DNA from: JACQKA01 sp964462785
Lineage (GTDB): Bacteria > Patescibacteriota > Minisyncoccia > Phycocordibacterales > UBA2100
NCBI GenBank assembly: GCA_964462785.1
Contig: CAYWZA010000021.1
Span: 1-17,233 of the forward strand
Direction: 5' to 3'
DNA length: 17,233 bases
A program made the translations under genes and the position numbers. Each line of letters opens with the position of its first letter. Position 1 is the first letter of the stretch. The notes beneath the pieces were generated by a model. That model did no database searches. It was not told the origin of the DNA and saw only the letters and a program-made list of their open reading frames with translations. Below, one piece after another: positions 1 to 6,881 of the stretch.

Positions 1-52
1 TTTTAAGACGCCATTACAAGCATGGAGTGTTGCACTTCGAAGTTGAATTCAG

Positions 53-83
53 GAAAGTGTACATTGACTTTCTTGACGAAAGT
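53..83. promoter_or_regulatory. GAAAGT half-site repeats, possible operator
   Basis: GAAAGT occurs at 53-58 and 78-83, with its complement ACTTTC at 67-72. The pair ACTTTC-TTGAC-GAAAGT (67-83) is a perfect 6-bp inverted repeat lying between the -35 and -10 boxes of the promoter at 64-91. Repeated half-sites over a promoter are typical of repressor binding. No regulator gene is adjacent, so the operator role is inference. Confidence 0.35.
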
Positions 84-91
84 TATATAAT
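64..91 (+). promoter_or_regulatory. Strong sigma70-type promoter
   Basis: The -35 box TTGACT (64-69) and the -10 box TATAAT (86-91) are separated by 16 nt. This is the closest match to consensus in the window. Transcription would start near 98, upstream of the long hairpin at 124-284 and the L,D-transpeptidase gene. Most other promoters here look like -10-only, leaderless types, so a full promoter with a long untranslated stretch behind it is distinctive. Confidence 0.7.
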
Positions 92-123
92 TATACTAGT
101 AACGGCGCTCAAGTTGGGCGTCG

Positions 124-284
124 TATACCACCGACAATTAGGTCTTCCGCATAAGTCCGTAAAAACTGTGTGCGAGACGAAGCAAAAAATGTGAGGAATA
201 TCTCTGATATTTCGATGATTTTTTGCAAAGTCGCAGCCACAGTTTTAAGGACTTGGTGCGGAAAGGTTAATTGGAGATGGTATA
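124..284 (+). ncRNA. Long imperfect hairpin, candidate ncRNA or structured leader
   Basis: The two halves pair in eight helices: 124-130/278-284, 135-141/267-273, 145-151/257-263, 153-158/249-254, 162-170/238-246, 171-175/231-235, 182-190/218-226 and 195-202/206-213. That is 58 pairs, only two of them G-U, closed by a 3-nt loop at 203-205. The interruptions are small internal loops, including GTGA/GATG (191-194/214-217), which could form tandem G-A pairs. The element starts about 26 nt after the predicted start of the promoter at 64-91 and ends just before the transpeptidase gene. It may be a stable RNA of about 190 nt (a 6S-like mimic is one guess), a regulatory 5' leader, or a decayed palindromic element. 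No terminator was seen directly after it. Confidence 0.5.
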
Positions 285-317
285 AGTTTGAAGAAAAACG
301 AGAGAGGGCAGATGACG

Positions 318-959
318 ATGAATAGAATTGCGATGTTGGTGCTTGTGCTGTGCGGGTGTGTCTCGGTGCCGGCACATGCACAATTCGACTTCATGCCGCG
401 CTTTTGGGAAAAGGAAGATCGGCCCCGCGCCGTGAAGCCGCCCGCCGCAGCGCGAAGTATGATTAGCTGTCGGACCAATCAGCCAGCAGAAATTCCCAGC
501 CGGACGCTGCGTAGCGGGAATGTGATTGTGGTGGTTCTTTGTGATCAGCACTTTGTTGCTTTCCATCAGTATGGTGTCTATGACCATGGTCCGGTGTCGA
601 CGGGAATGATTGGCTTCGAGACACCGCCAGGGCATTACAGGATTTGTCGGCACGAAGGAGCGGGGTATCGCTCAGACAAATATCCACTGCCGAATGGTGG
701 TGCCCCAATGCCGTGGGCAACATTCTTTTGCAGACCTGATGGCAGCGAAACCGGCATGGCGTTCCACGGTGGTGATCTAAATCGCCCCGCCGCGGTGCGC
801 GGTAAGCCATACGGCATGTCGCATGGATGCATCCGCATGTCGGCGCAGCAGGCACACTCGATAAACTTCTGGTCGAGGCAGTACCAAGACGTTGAGGTTA
901 TCGTAGTTCGCGACCTGCAGGAGTTCTACGAGGAGTGGGACAAGGTAATTTGGGAGTGA
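318..959 (+). CDS. Exported L,D-transpeptidase (YkuD family)
   Basis: This 213-aa protein resembles L,D-transpeptidases, which form 3-3 cross-links in peptidoglycan or attach proteins to it through a catalytic cysteine. The YkuD signature is intact near the C terminus: H150 in FHGGD, then S168-H169-G170-C171-I172-R173, with C171 as the nucleophile. Residues 1-21 form a signal peptide, with charged N12-R-like start, a hydrophobic core and a likely cleavage after AHA. The ATG at 318 was chosen because GAGAGG at 302-307 lies about 10 nt upstream and the signal peptide then begins cleanly. In-frame ATG 312 and TTG 288 are alternatives. The gene stands alone on this strand and ends 8 nt before a strong hairpin terminator. 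It is probably driven by the promoter at 64-91, through a long structured leader. The substrate cannot be judged from sequence. Confidence 0.85.
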   Translation: MNRIAMLVLVLCGCVSVPAHAQFDFMPRFWEKEDRPRAVKPPAAARSMISCRTNQPAEIPSRTLRSGNVIVVVLCDQHFVAFHQYGVYDHGPVSTGMIGFETPPGHYRICRHEGAGYRSDKYPLPNGGAPMPWATFFCRPDGSETGMAFHGGDLNRPAAVRGKPYGMSHGCIRMSAQQAHSINFWSRQYQDVEVIVVRDLQEFYEEWDKVIWE

Positions 960-967
960 ATTGAAAG

Positions 968-995
968 GGGCGGGTTTGCGCAAGCAAACCCGCCC
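968..995. terminator. Bidirectional hairpin terminator
   Basis: A perfect 12-bp stem, GGGCGGGTTTGC with its complement, is closed by a GCAA tetraloop (980-983). It lies between two convergent genes ending at 959 and 1005. A short T stretch (1002-1005) follows on the plus strand and a CTTTC stretch on the minus strand. The position and very stable stem support shared termination, although neither U tract is long. Confidence 0.8.
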
Positions 996-1004
996 TCACT
1001 GTTT

Positions 1005-2117
1005 TCATAATGGCATTTGAAGCTGCGAGACGCGCTCACGCACCATTTCGTCGGCAATCACCGAGGTCGGCATATTGCGCTGCTTGCTCTCGGCGAAAAT
1101 GTACTGCAGATTTACAGCAATCCTGGGCAGCAGTGTCTCCACAGGCTTCCCCAAAATAGAATCACAGACCACCGCAATGAGACCGCCGGCATTGTTGATG
1201 TAGTCCGGTGCATAGAGCTTGCCGTCCTCGTGCAGCTGCATGCCATTCTCAGCAGTCCGGAGCTGATTGTTTGAACAGCCGGAAATAATCTCACAACAGA
1301 GTCTCGGTATGGTTTCCTTATTGATCGTACCGCCGAGCGCGCAGGGCATAAAGACATCTCCGTCGACATCATAGATTTTGTCTTTCGGCACAACCTTGAT
1401 GTAGGGATATTTGTTTAGCAATGCCGCTTCGCGATCTGGGCGATCATCACAAATCGTGAAGTGAGATGCGCCTGCGGCGACGAGTCGGTCAACAATATAA
1501 CCGCCGACAGCACCGACTCCTTGAATGACATACACCGGATCTGCAAGGCTCACGAATTTTCCAAAACGTGCTTTGAGTGCAATCTCCGTGCCGATCACTA
1601 CGCCGTGCGCAGTTACTTGCGATACATCGCGCTCAAATCCTGTAACAAGTCCTTTGGGAGCAATGTTTGAAAGATAGAGCATATGCTGCGGCGTGGTGCC
1701 GATGTCTTCGGCGGTGAGATACGAGCCAACACATGGCAGCAGCTTTTCGGCAAACGCTTCAAGAATATCAAGGAGCACAATATCCTCAGTCATGACCGCT
1801 GGAATGTTGTGCCCGAAAATGACCGTCTTTGCGCCACCGATCGGCAGGTCGAGTCCGGCGAATTTATATGACATACCGCGCGATAGGCGCAGTCCGTCCA
1901 CAAACGCTTCGGCATTGCTCGGGTACTTCCACCTGCGCGTACCACCACCCGATTTAATGAGGGGACCATGCTGCGAGAGCATGCCTGCACCCTCGCGGTG
2001 AATGAATGTTGCGATGATGATCCGCCCGTTTTCGTCTATCAAGCCGCAGACGGAATGCCCATCGTATTCGGGCATCGTCCGCGCCAATGGTGTGAGATTC
2101 TTGAGAAACAATTCCAT
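1005..2117 (-). CDS. Leucine/valine/phenylalanine-type amino acid dehydrogenase
   Basis: This 370-aa protein belongs to the Glu/Leu/Phe/Val dehydrogenase family, which reversibly deaminates an amino acid to its 2-oxo acid with NAD(P). It looks most like leucine dehydrogenase, including in length. The substrate half carries a glycine-rich GGGTR (57-61), K85 in MSYK and the catalytic K97 in GGAK, spaced 12 apart as in leucine dehydrogenases, then D138 in TAEDIGT. The Rossmann half has GVGAVG (200-205), followed by an acidic CDD (223-225) that favours NAD over NADP, then PCALGG (258-263) and SNNQL (282-286). GGGAGA at 2124-2129 is a good ribosome site for the ATG at 2115-2117. The gene is monocistronic and divergent from the membrane gene at 2226. 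Exact substrate preference is not readable. A catabolic amino acid dehydrogenase is unexpected in a reduced genome. Confidence 0.9.
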   Translation of the reverse strand: MELFLKNLTPLARTMPEYDGHSVCGLIDENGRIIIATFIHREGAGMLSQHGPLIKSGGGTRRWKYPSNAEAFVDGLRLSRGMSYKFAGLDLPIGGAKTVIFGHNIPAVMTEDIVLLDILEAFAEKLLPCVGSYLTAEDIGTTPQHMLYLSNIAPKGLVTGFERDVSQVTAHGVVIGTEIALKARFGKFVSLADPVYVIQGVGAVGGYIVDRLVAAGASHFTICDDRPDREAALLNKYPYIKVVPKDKIYDVDGDVFMPCALGGTINKETIPRLCCEIISGCSNNQLRTAENGMQLHEDGKLYAPDYINNAGGLIAVVCDSILGKPVETLLPRIAVNLQYIFAESKQRNMPTSVIADEMVRERVSQLQMPL

Positions 2118-2135
2118 CGATTTCTCCCTATAGAT

Positions 2136-2152
2136 AAGCTTTTTGAAAGCTT
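2136..2152 (-). promoter_or_regulatory. Small hairpin in dehydrogenase leader
   Basis: AAGCTTT (2136-2142) and AAAGCTT (2146-2152) form a 7-bp inverted repeat with a 3-nt gap, 7 nt upstream of the ribosome site of the dehydrogenase. It could be an operator or a leader hairpin. No convincing -35/-10 pair was found for this gene, so the role is open. Confidence 0.3.
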
Positions 2153-2210
2153 TCTAAAATCAGACTACTCCTCACCATTGGCTCGCGCAACTCGCAAGCT
2201 CATGTTCTTG

Positions 2211-2219
2211 TGCTAATGT
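2211..2219 (+). promoter_or_regulatory. Possible extended -10, leaderless start
   Basis: TGC-TAATGT is followed by exactly 6 nt and the ATG at 2226. The hexamer matches TATAAT poorly (3 of 6), but the spacing equals that of the better examples at 5378, 7047, 7604 and 12084. There is no ribosome site in front of this ATG. Confidence 0.3.
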
Positions 2220-2225
2220 AAAAGT

Positions 2226-3326
2226 ATGTGGATGCCGGCATGGATGCAATCAATAGAGGCGCGGGCACGGGAATTGGCGATACGATACGCGCAGTATATT
2301 CCCACCGTCGCACTCTTGTGGGGTCTTTTTTGGGACACGCTGACGCTGCGCCGACCAGACAGCCTTTTTGAAAATGCGACCGTGCTCGGGTACCTCGCGC
2401 TTTCAGCGTGCGCCATCATTTTACTCAATCTCCGCCGCGCGCGCGGTGAGGAGGGGACATCGCTCATACTCATCGGCTTTCTGCAATTTGCTTTTGGTAA
2501 TCTCACGAGCGCGCTCATCGTGCTTTTTGCAAAAAGCGGCACGCTCATTGGTAGCGCGATTTTCTTTGCGGTGTTTGGCGCGCTATTGGTGGGAAACGAA
2601 TTCGTGCGTGATCGCTACAGCAAGCTCCACGTACACATTGCGGTGTGGTATATGCTCCTGCTCTCGTACTGCATTGTCGCAGTGCCCATGCTCATCGGGA
2701 GTATTGGCGATACTATTTTTCTCATCAGCTTGGTTGCGAGTTTGGCGGTTGCGAGCATCTTTATCGCAGCGCTGTATGCCATTGCGACGAGAGATGTGGT
2801 CGCGCGCCTGTTCAACACAGTGAGCGCCATCGGTGCGATTGCGTTACTCATGAGCGCACTGTATTTCACCGGTGCAATTCCACCCGCGCCGTTGATGCTT
2901 CGGCAGATCGGTGTGTATCACAGCATCGCGCGCACACCTGACGGATCATATCAAGCGACCTACGAGGCGCCGTATTGGTATGAATTGTTTGCAGACACGT
3001 CGCGCACGTACACGTATGAAAAAAGTAATACACAGGTCTTTTGCGCCGGGTCTGTGTTTGCTCCGGCGCGTGTGCAGACACCCATTTTCCATCGGTGGGA
3101 GTATTACGATGCGAATACTGAAGAGTGGGTGAGTGTTGCGCGGATTCCTTTCAACATCCGTGGCGGCAGGGATCAGGGGTATCGCGGTTATACGCAGCTC
3201 TCGACGCTGCGTGACGGCTCGTGGCGCTGCAATATTGAAACAGGGCGTGGCGCGCTGATCGGGCGTATTACATTTGAGGCGGTCTCAGATGGCGCGTTGC
3301 CAGTGCTGTATGAGACGACCTTTTAA
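2226..3326 (+). CDS. Multi-pass membrane protein with C-terminal DUF2914 domain
   Basis: This 366-aa protein has about seven predicted membrane segments, near residues 24-40, 53-70, 79-100, 107-124, 134-155, 162-185 and 198-216. An IPPAPL turn (218-223) and a QIGVYHSI segment follow, typical of membrane proteins that carry DUF2914. The C-terminal third is soluble and probably extracytoplasmic. It contains the pattern W..YD....EWVSVARIPF, then G-R-x-x-GYRGY and DGSWRCNIET, ending in GALIGRITFE, which fits DUF2914. The biochemical function of this domain is unknown. It is the first of four tightly spaced plus-strand genes, and the next starts 8 nt after its stop. In-frame ATG 2232 is another possible start, and neither has a ribosome site. 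Confidence 0.75.
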   Translation: MWMPAWMQSIEARARELAIRYAQYIPTVALLWGLFWDTLTLRRPDSLFENATVLGYLALSACAIILLNLRRARGEEGTSLILIGFLQFAFGNLTSALIVLFAKSGTLIGSAIFFAVFGALLVGNEFVRDRYSKLHVHIAVWYMLLLSYCIVAVPMLIGSIGDTIFLISLVASLAVASIFIAALYAIATRDVVARLFNTVSAIGAIALLMSALYFTGAIPPAPLMLRQIGVYHSIARTPDGSYQATYEAPYWYELFADTSRTYTYEKSNTQVFCAGSVFAPARVQTPIFHRWEYYDANTEEWVSVARIPFNIRGGRDQGYRGYTQLSTLRDGSWRCNIETGRGALIGRITFEAVSDGALPVLYETTF

Positions 3327-3334
3327 AATCCAAT

Positions 3335-3778
3335 ATGAATCTATATATAACAGCTCGGTACGCTACACTCATCGCACTGATTGCCGCTACGCTGCATTTC
3401 GTGTGGGAAAACATGCACGTACCGCTTTATGGCGGCTATGAGCACATCACCACATTTCCCATCACGTGGTACGCAACGCTTGGTGATGTGGGGTACACAC
3501 TTGCGGCGATTGCGCTCGTCTCACTCATCAAGGCACATACACAGTGGCTGCGGACACCAAGCGCGCTCGATATGCTCAGTCTTGCGATAGTAGGTGCATG
3601 GATTGCGGTTTTCGTAGAATACAAAGCATTCGCGCTCGAGAAGTGGTTTTATCTCGACACAATGCCCATCATACCGATACTCGGTGTCGGGCTTACACCG
3701 GTGGTGCAGATGGCGGTGCTTCTGCCTCTTTCCGTGTGGATTGCCTCGCGATGTGTGCGTGGTATCTTGGATCGATGA
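3335..3778 (+). CDS. Small four-TM integral membrane protein
   Basis: This 147-aa hydrophobic protein has four likely membrane helices, near residues 8-25, 45-65, 78-100 and 112-138. Polar residues inside or beside helix 1 are notable: H21, W24, E25 and H28 in HFVWENMHVPLY. A later segment reads MPIIPILGVGLTPVVQM. Clustered His/Glu in a membrane helix can indicate metal, haem or proton handling, but no function can be assigned. It starts 8 nt after the DUF2914 gene and its stop overlaps the next start as ATGA, so the three genes are probably translated together. I recognise it only as a conserved-looking hypothetical protein. Confidence 0.7.
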   Translation: MNLYITARYATLIALIAATLHFVWENMHVPLYGGYEHITTFPITWYATLGDVGYTLAAIALVSLIKAHTQWLRTPSALDMLSLAIVGAWIAVFVEYKAFALEKWFYLDTMPIIPILGVGLTPVVQMAVLLPLSVWIASRCVRGILDR

Positions 3779-4674
3779 AGCGCATTGTAATTGCTGTAGT
3801 CATACTCGCGGGCGCGGCTGCCGCCTATTATGCCTATACGCAGGGGTGGTCTCCATTCAAGACTGACATCAACGCTCGTATCGATACTGCTCTTTCTCGC
3901 GCGCCGATTGACGTAAGTGAATTTGGCGGCGGCACCGTTATGCTCACCAATGGAAAGGCAACATTTACAGCGGGTGAAGGGGGAGGGCAGGGATTGATCA
4001 TGCTCGGCACCCCGCGTGCTGTTGTGGTGAAAGGCGATGACGCTGATGTGCTTGTGCTCGTGCATATCAATGGCGGCGGCAGTGGCACGTTTGCATATCT
4101 CGTACATTTTGAATACACCAGTGCCGATGACGCGATGCGCGAAGTGCAGCGTATCATTTTGGGCGATCGCATTATCGTTGACGACATTGTTGCCGAAATC
4201 ACCTCGCCCACGAGCTATGAAGTGATTGTGTCCCTTAAAGACAGGAAAGTGGGCGAAGCGATGGCGAGTGTACCGACGGAATCGCGCGTGCTCACATTTG
4301 GACGCGGCGACGCAGGATTGGAATTGCATGCAGTGATTTTCGGCACGCTGGCAGAGCACAGTGTTGTACTCGTCTCCCCGATGCCGGGCGCTGAAGTACC
4401 GAACGCATTTGTGGTGAAGGGCGCTGCGCGCGGCCCCTGGTATTTTGAGGCGAGTTTTCCCATAGAATTGCGCACCTATGGGGGCGATGTGCTTGCAACT
4501 GTCATCGCGCAGGCGCAGGGCGAGTGGATGACCGAAGACTTGGTGCCGTTTTCCACGACGGTTGTTGCCCCGTCCACCATGCATGGTCCTGCGATTCTCG
4601 TGCTTAAAAAAGACAATCCATCCGGTTTACCGGAGCATGATGCGTCAGTAGAGATTCCAGTAGTTATCAAATAA
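3775..4674 (+). CDS. Membrane-anchored protein with C-terminal Gmad2 domain
   Basis: This 299-aa protein begins with a short signal-anchor (residues 2-20, hydrophobic after MKR) and continues with an extracytoplasmic part. The C-terminal 100 or so residues match the immunoglobulin-like Gmad2 domain known from spore germination and other surface proteins. Visible landmarks are VSPMPGAEV, GAARGPWYFEASFPIEL, GEWMTEDLVPF and the final KKDNPSGLPEHD. The middle region (about 30-190) is not recognised. The start ATG overlaps the previous stop by 4 nt, which decides the start, since the frame is open for 77 codons further upstream. Presumably it is a cell-surface partner of the membrane proteins before it. 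No enzymatic residues are evident. Confidence 0.8.
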   Translation: MKRIVIAVVILAGAAAAYYAYTQGWSPFKTDINARIDTALSRAPIDVSEFGGGTVMLTNGKATFTAGEGGGQGLIMLGTPRAVVVKGDDADVLVLVHINGGGSGTFAYLVHFEYTSADDAMREVQRIILGDRIIVDDIVAEITSPTSYEVIVSLKDRKVGEAMASVPTESRVLTFGRGDAGLELHAVIFGTLAEHSVVLVSPMPGAEVPNAFVVKGAARGPWYFEASFPIELRTYGGDVLATVIAQAQGEWMTEDLVPFSTTVVAPSTMHGPAILVLKKDNPSGLPEHDASVEIPVVIK

Positions 4675-4680
4675 CCCCGC

Positions 4681-5382
4681 ATGCTTGAGTTTCTCCTCAA
4701 AAAACAACCAGAAAGAGCTCAATCGTGGGAGCTGCTCCCTGGGGTGTCTTTGACGATGGAGAGAGACAGAAAGGATCCGAAAAGAGTGCATCTTTCCATC
4801 ATGGCGATGCGTGACGGAACCGAGAAAAAAATCGATCTTTCGATGCTCTGTGCGCCATCAGCGGATTTTCGGTCGAGCAACACATTCAAATGCGATCCAG
4901 AAGCGGGGGCGGTTTTTTTCTCGCCAGAAGCGCTGCGGGATCCAAGGAATATCTTTAGCATTTTCCATGAGATGGGGCATCTTACAGATTGGCAGAAACT
5001 ATATATAAAAAATTCTTCAGAGGCGCACCGGTTATTGCACGTTGCAGAAAAGAAATATGAACACTTTGAACATATAGCTGAGCTGCTGCCTTTTGAGAGA
5101 AATGCGTGGGCAGAAGCGATTCGTATTGCAAAAAAGATACACCAAGAGCATGGGGTAAATTTTTTCGAATTTTTTCACAGTGCAGAGGATTTTATGGGTT
5201 GGCTGCGGGCAATTAGTTTGCGCGGGTATGAGCATGCATTAGAGAAGCATGACATACGCGCGTATACAAAATGTTGGACAGTGCACGCTTGGGCATTGCA
5301 AGAGCAGAAGAATCCGATGCTGACTAAAGATGATATTGAAGGTATAGAATTGTGGGCGAAGAATCCACTCCGTGTGGTATAG
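4681..5382 (+). CDS. HExxH zinc-metallopeptidase-like protein
   Basis: This 233-aa protein, apparently cytoplasmic, has no signal peptide. It contains H96-E97-M98-G99-H100 inside IFSIFHEMGHLTDW, the zinc-binding and catalytic motif of many metallopeptidases. An acidic helix follows in ERNAWAEAI (139-147), whose E139 or E145 could be the third zinc ligand, as in minimal ImmA/IrrE-like proteases. The N-terminal 90 residues are not recognised. It starts 6 nt after the Gmad2 gene without a ribosome site, suggesting coupled translation. It carries more A/T-rich stretches than its neighbours (for example near 5000-5010). Peptidase activity is inference, and the substrate is unknown. Confidence 0.65.
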   Translation: MLEFLLKKQPERAQSWELLPGVSLTMERDRKDPKRVHLSIMAMRDGTEKKIDLSMLCAPSADFRSSNTFKCDPEAGAVFFSPEALRDPRNIFSIFHEMGHLTDWQKLYIKNSSEAHRLLHVAEKKYEHFEHIAELLPFERNAWAEAIRIAKKIHQEHGVNFFEFFHSAEDFMGWLRAISLRGYEHALEKHDIRAYTKCWTVHAWALQEQKNPMLTKDDIEGIELWAKNPLRVV

Positions 5383-5383
5383 T
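5375..5383 (+). promoter_or_regulatory. Extended -10 promoter of leader ORF-tyrS
   Basis: TGG-TATAGT overlaps the stop codon of the metallopeptidase-like gene and is followed by 6 nt and the ATG at 5390. A transcript would begin at or next to that ATG and so be leaderless. The same TGn-TATAGT-6nt-ATG layout occurs on the minus strand at 12084-12092. No -35 box is evident, as allowed for extended -10 promoters. Confidence 0.6.
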
Positions 5384-5389
5384 ATTCGC

Positions 5390-5464
5390 ATGAACCCCGT
5401 TAGAGACCGCGGTCGCGCAAAAAATGCTCTGCGTTTTCATGTTCGCTTGTACTTTCTTATATGA
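5390..5464 (+). CDS. Putative 24-aa leader peptide upstream of tyrS
   Basis: The short ORF begins 6 nt after an extended -10 box and ends with TGA overlapping the tyrS ATG as ATGA (5461-5464). The peptide starts MNPVRDRGRAKNALRF and ends HVRLYFLI. It is very basic and has one Tyr codon (TAC, 5450-5452) four codons before the stop. Its 5' codons lie in the left arm of the inverted repeat at 5394-5513. The tyrS start has no ribosome site of its own, so ribosomes finishing this ORF could restart on tyrS. The peptide may matter only as a translated leader. A role in tyrosine-dependent control is speculative, and conservation has not been tested. Confidence 0.45.
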   Translation: MNPVRDRGRAKNALRFHVRLYFLI

Positions 5465-5513
5465 ACAACGTCCATACAGATACTGTTAGACCGCGACCTG
5501 CCTCTAACGGGGT
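5394..5513 (+). repeat. Long-range inverted repeat around the tyrS start
   Basis: ACCCCGTTAGAG (5394-5405) is exactly complementary to 5502-5513, and GGTCGCG (5411-5417) to 5492-5498. This gives 19 pairs with a 5/3-nt internal loop. The enclosed 74 nt hold the end of the leader ORF and the tyrS ATG. The right arm is inside tyrS codons 14-18, in the poorly conserved N-terminal extension. Folding in the mRNA would close off the tyrS start unless the leader is being translated. Confidence 0.6.
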
Positions 5514-6753
5514 GAAGCTCTCGGAAATCCTCACGGCGCGCGGATTTGTATACCAGCACACCGGCGATTCAATTGCGGAAATTACCGATGGCGAAAAGCG
5601 CACGCTGTATTTGGGTATCGATCCTACAGCTGACTCAATCCACATCGGGCATCTTGCCGTATGCATGATGCTGCGGCATTTCGCAGCTGATGGGCACAAG
5701 ATCATCTTGCTTGTTGGTGGGGGCACCGGCCTCATTGGCGATCCGAAGGCGACAGAAGAGCGTCCGCTCATGGACGAGAAAGAGGTGCGTGAGCGTGCTG
5801 AGAAAATCCGTGCGCAGGTGATGCGCTTGCTTGGTGCGGATGTCGAGATCATGAATAATGCCGAGTGGCTCGTGGATCTGAAACTCATCGAATTTTTGCG
5901 CGATATAGGGAAACACTTTACGGTGAACGCGTTGGTGAAGAAAGAAATCATGGCAGAGCGATTGGATAACGAAGTTCCGCTCTCATACACCGAATTTGCG
6001 TACCCACTGCTACAGGCATACGATTTCATGCATCTCAATCAGCAGCGCAACTGTACAGTGCAGGTGGGCGCGTCGGATCAATGGACGAACATCACCGCGG
6101 GTGTCGAGCTCATTCATAAAAAGCTTGGCGCGACGGCGCATGCGATTACGACTCCGTTGGTGATCGATAAAACTACCGGTAAAAAATTCGGCAAGTCAGA
6201 GGGGAACGCCGTGTGGCTCGATCCTCAAAAGACGTCACCGTTTCAGTTCTATCAGTTTTGGCTCAATGTCGATGACGTGAACGTACGCGATTATCTCTTG
6301 CGCTACACGCTACTTGAGACAGACGTCATTGAACAGCTCATGAAAGAGCACGAAGCCGCACCCGAGGAGCGCAAAGCGCAGCGCGCGCTTGCGCTCGAGG
6401 TGACGGCGCTCGTCCATGGCAAGCCGCAGGCGGATGCAAGCGTGCGTGTGAGCGAGGTGTTGTTTGGCGGCGTTGAGCTCGCCGCTCTTTCAGAAGTTGA
6501 GCGCGACATGCTGAAGGCAAGCGCGCCGACATGCGCGGCGAAGGTGGGCGACGCGGCTATCGACGTGCTTGTGTCTGCGGGGCTTGCCAGCTCAAAGCGC
6601 GAGGCGCGCGATTTCATCGAATCCGGCGGTGCGAGCATTAATGGAAAAAAAGTAACCGATGTGACTGCGGTGCTTGCTGATTCAGATTTTGTGGGGGGAT
6701 TGGCACTTATGCGACGCGGCAAGCGAAACGTGTCCGTACTCGTGTTAGCATAA
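5461..6753 (+). CDS. tyrS: Tyrosyl-tRNA synthetase
   Basis: This 430-aa class I synthetase charges tRNA-Tyr. The tyrosine/ATP site is visible as LYLGIDPTADSIHIGH (49-64), with the HIGH motif at 61-64, then GGGTGLIGDP (86-95), YPLLQAYD (181-188) and GASDQW (203-208). The KMSKS loop appears as K242-F-G-K-S246. The C-terminal 65 residues are an S4-type RNA-binding domain (DVLVSAGLASSKREARDFI). Length fits bacterial TyrRS. The ATG at 5461 overlaps the leader ORF. The first 17 residues are not typical of the family, so GTG 5512 (VKLSEIL) is a possible alternative start. The gene is presumably co-transcribed with the leader from the promoter at 5375-5383. Confidence 0.97.
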   Translation: MNNVHTDTVRPRPASNGVKLSEILTARGFVYQHTGDSIAEITDGEKRTLYLGIDPTADSIHIGHLAVCMMLRHFAADGHKIILLVGGGTGLIGDPKATEERPLMDEKEVRERAEKIRAQVMRLLGADVEIMNNAEWLVDLKLIEFLRDIGKHFTVNALVKKEIMAERLDNEVPLSYTEFAYPLLQAYDFMHLNQQRNCTVQVGASDQWTNITAGVELIHKKLGATAHAITTPLVIDKTTGKKFGKSEGNAVWLDPQKTSPFQFYQFWLNVDDVNVRDYLLRYTLLETDVIEQLMKEHEAAPEERKAQRALALEVTALVHGKPQADASVRVSEVLFGGVELAALSEVERDMLKASAPTCAAKVGDAAIDVLVSAGLASSKREARDFIESGGASINGKKVTDVTAVLADSDFVGGLALMRRGKRNVSVLVLA

Positions 6754-6759
6754 ATACAT

Positions 6760-6864
6760 ATGGATTACACACCAAGTAAAAAGAGGGGATTTGTGCCGAA
6801 GCGCATGACACCACCGCGTGTTGGAGCTCGCATGCAGAATAACCGTCGCAGCGGCAAAAGGTAA
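6760..6864 (+). CDS. Possible 34-aa basic small protein
   Basis: An open frame begins at an ATG 6 nt after the tyrS stop and ends with TAA at 6862-6864. The peptide starts MDYTPSKKRGFVPKRMTPP and contains 11 Lys/Arg in 34 residues, with no hydrophobic stretch, so it would bind nucleic acid or be disordered. CATAAA at 6749-6754 resembles a -10 box 5 nt before the ATG, and reinitiation after tyrS is also possible. No family is recognised. Its reality rests on position and composition only. Confidence 0.35.
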   Translation: MDYTPSKKRGFVPKRMTPPRVGARMQNNRRSGKR

Positions 6865-6881
6865 GACGGCGCGGGTGTACA

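Noticed and set aside
3649..4584. A 311-codon minus-strand frame opposite the 4-TM and Gmad2 genes.
   Set aside because: The sense strand has clear domains and operon spacing. The antisense product is His/Arg-rich with no recognisable fold.
5394..5513. The tyrS inverted repeat ends in GTTAGAG...CTCTAAC, recalling integron attC boxes.
   Set aside because: The order and the last base do not fit RYYYAAC...GTTRRRY, there is no integrase or cassette array, and one arm is inside tyrS.
5390..5513. T-box riboswitch upstream of tyrS.
   Set aside because: No T-box bulge sequence, specifier loop or terminator was found. The leader is only about 70 nt.
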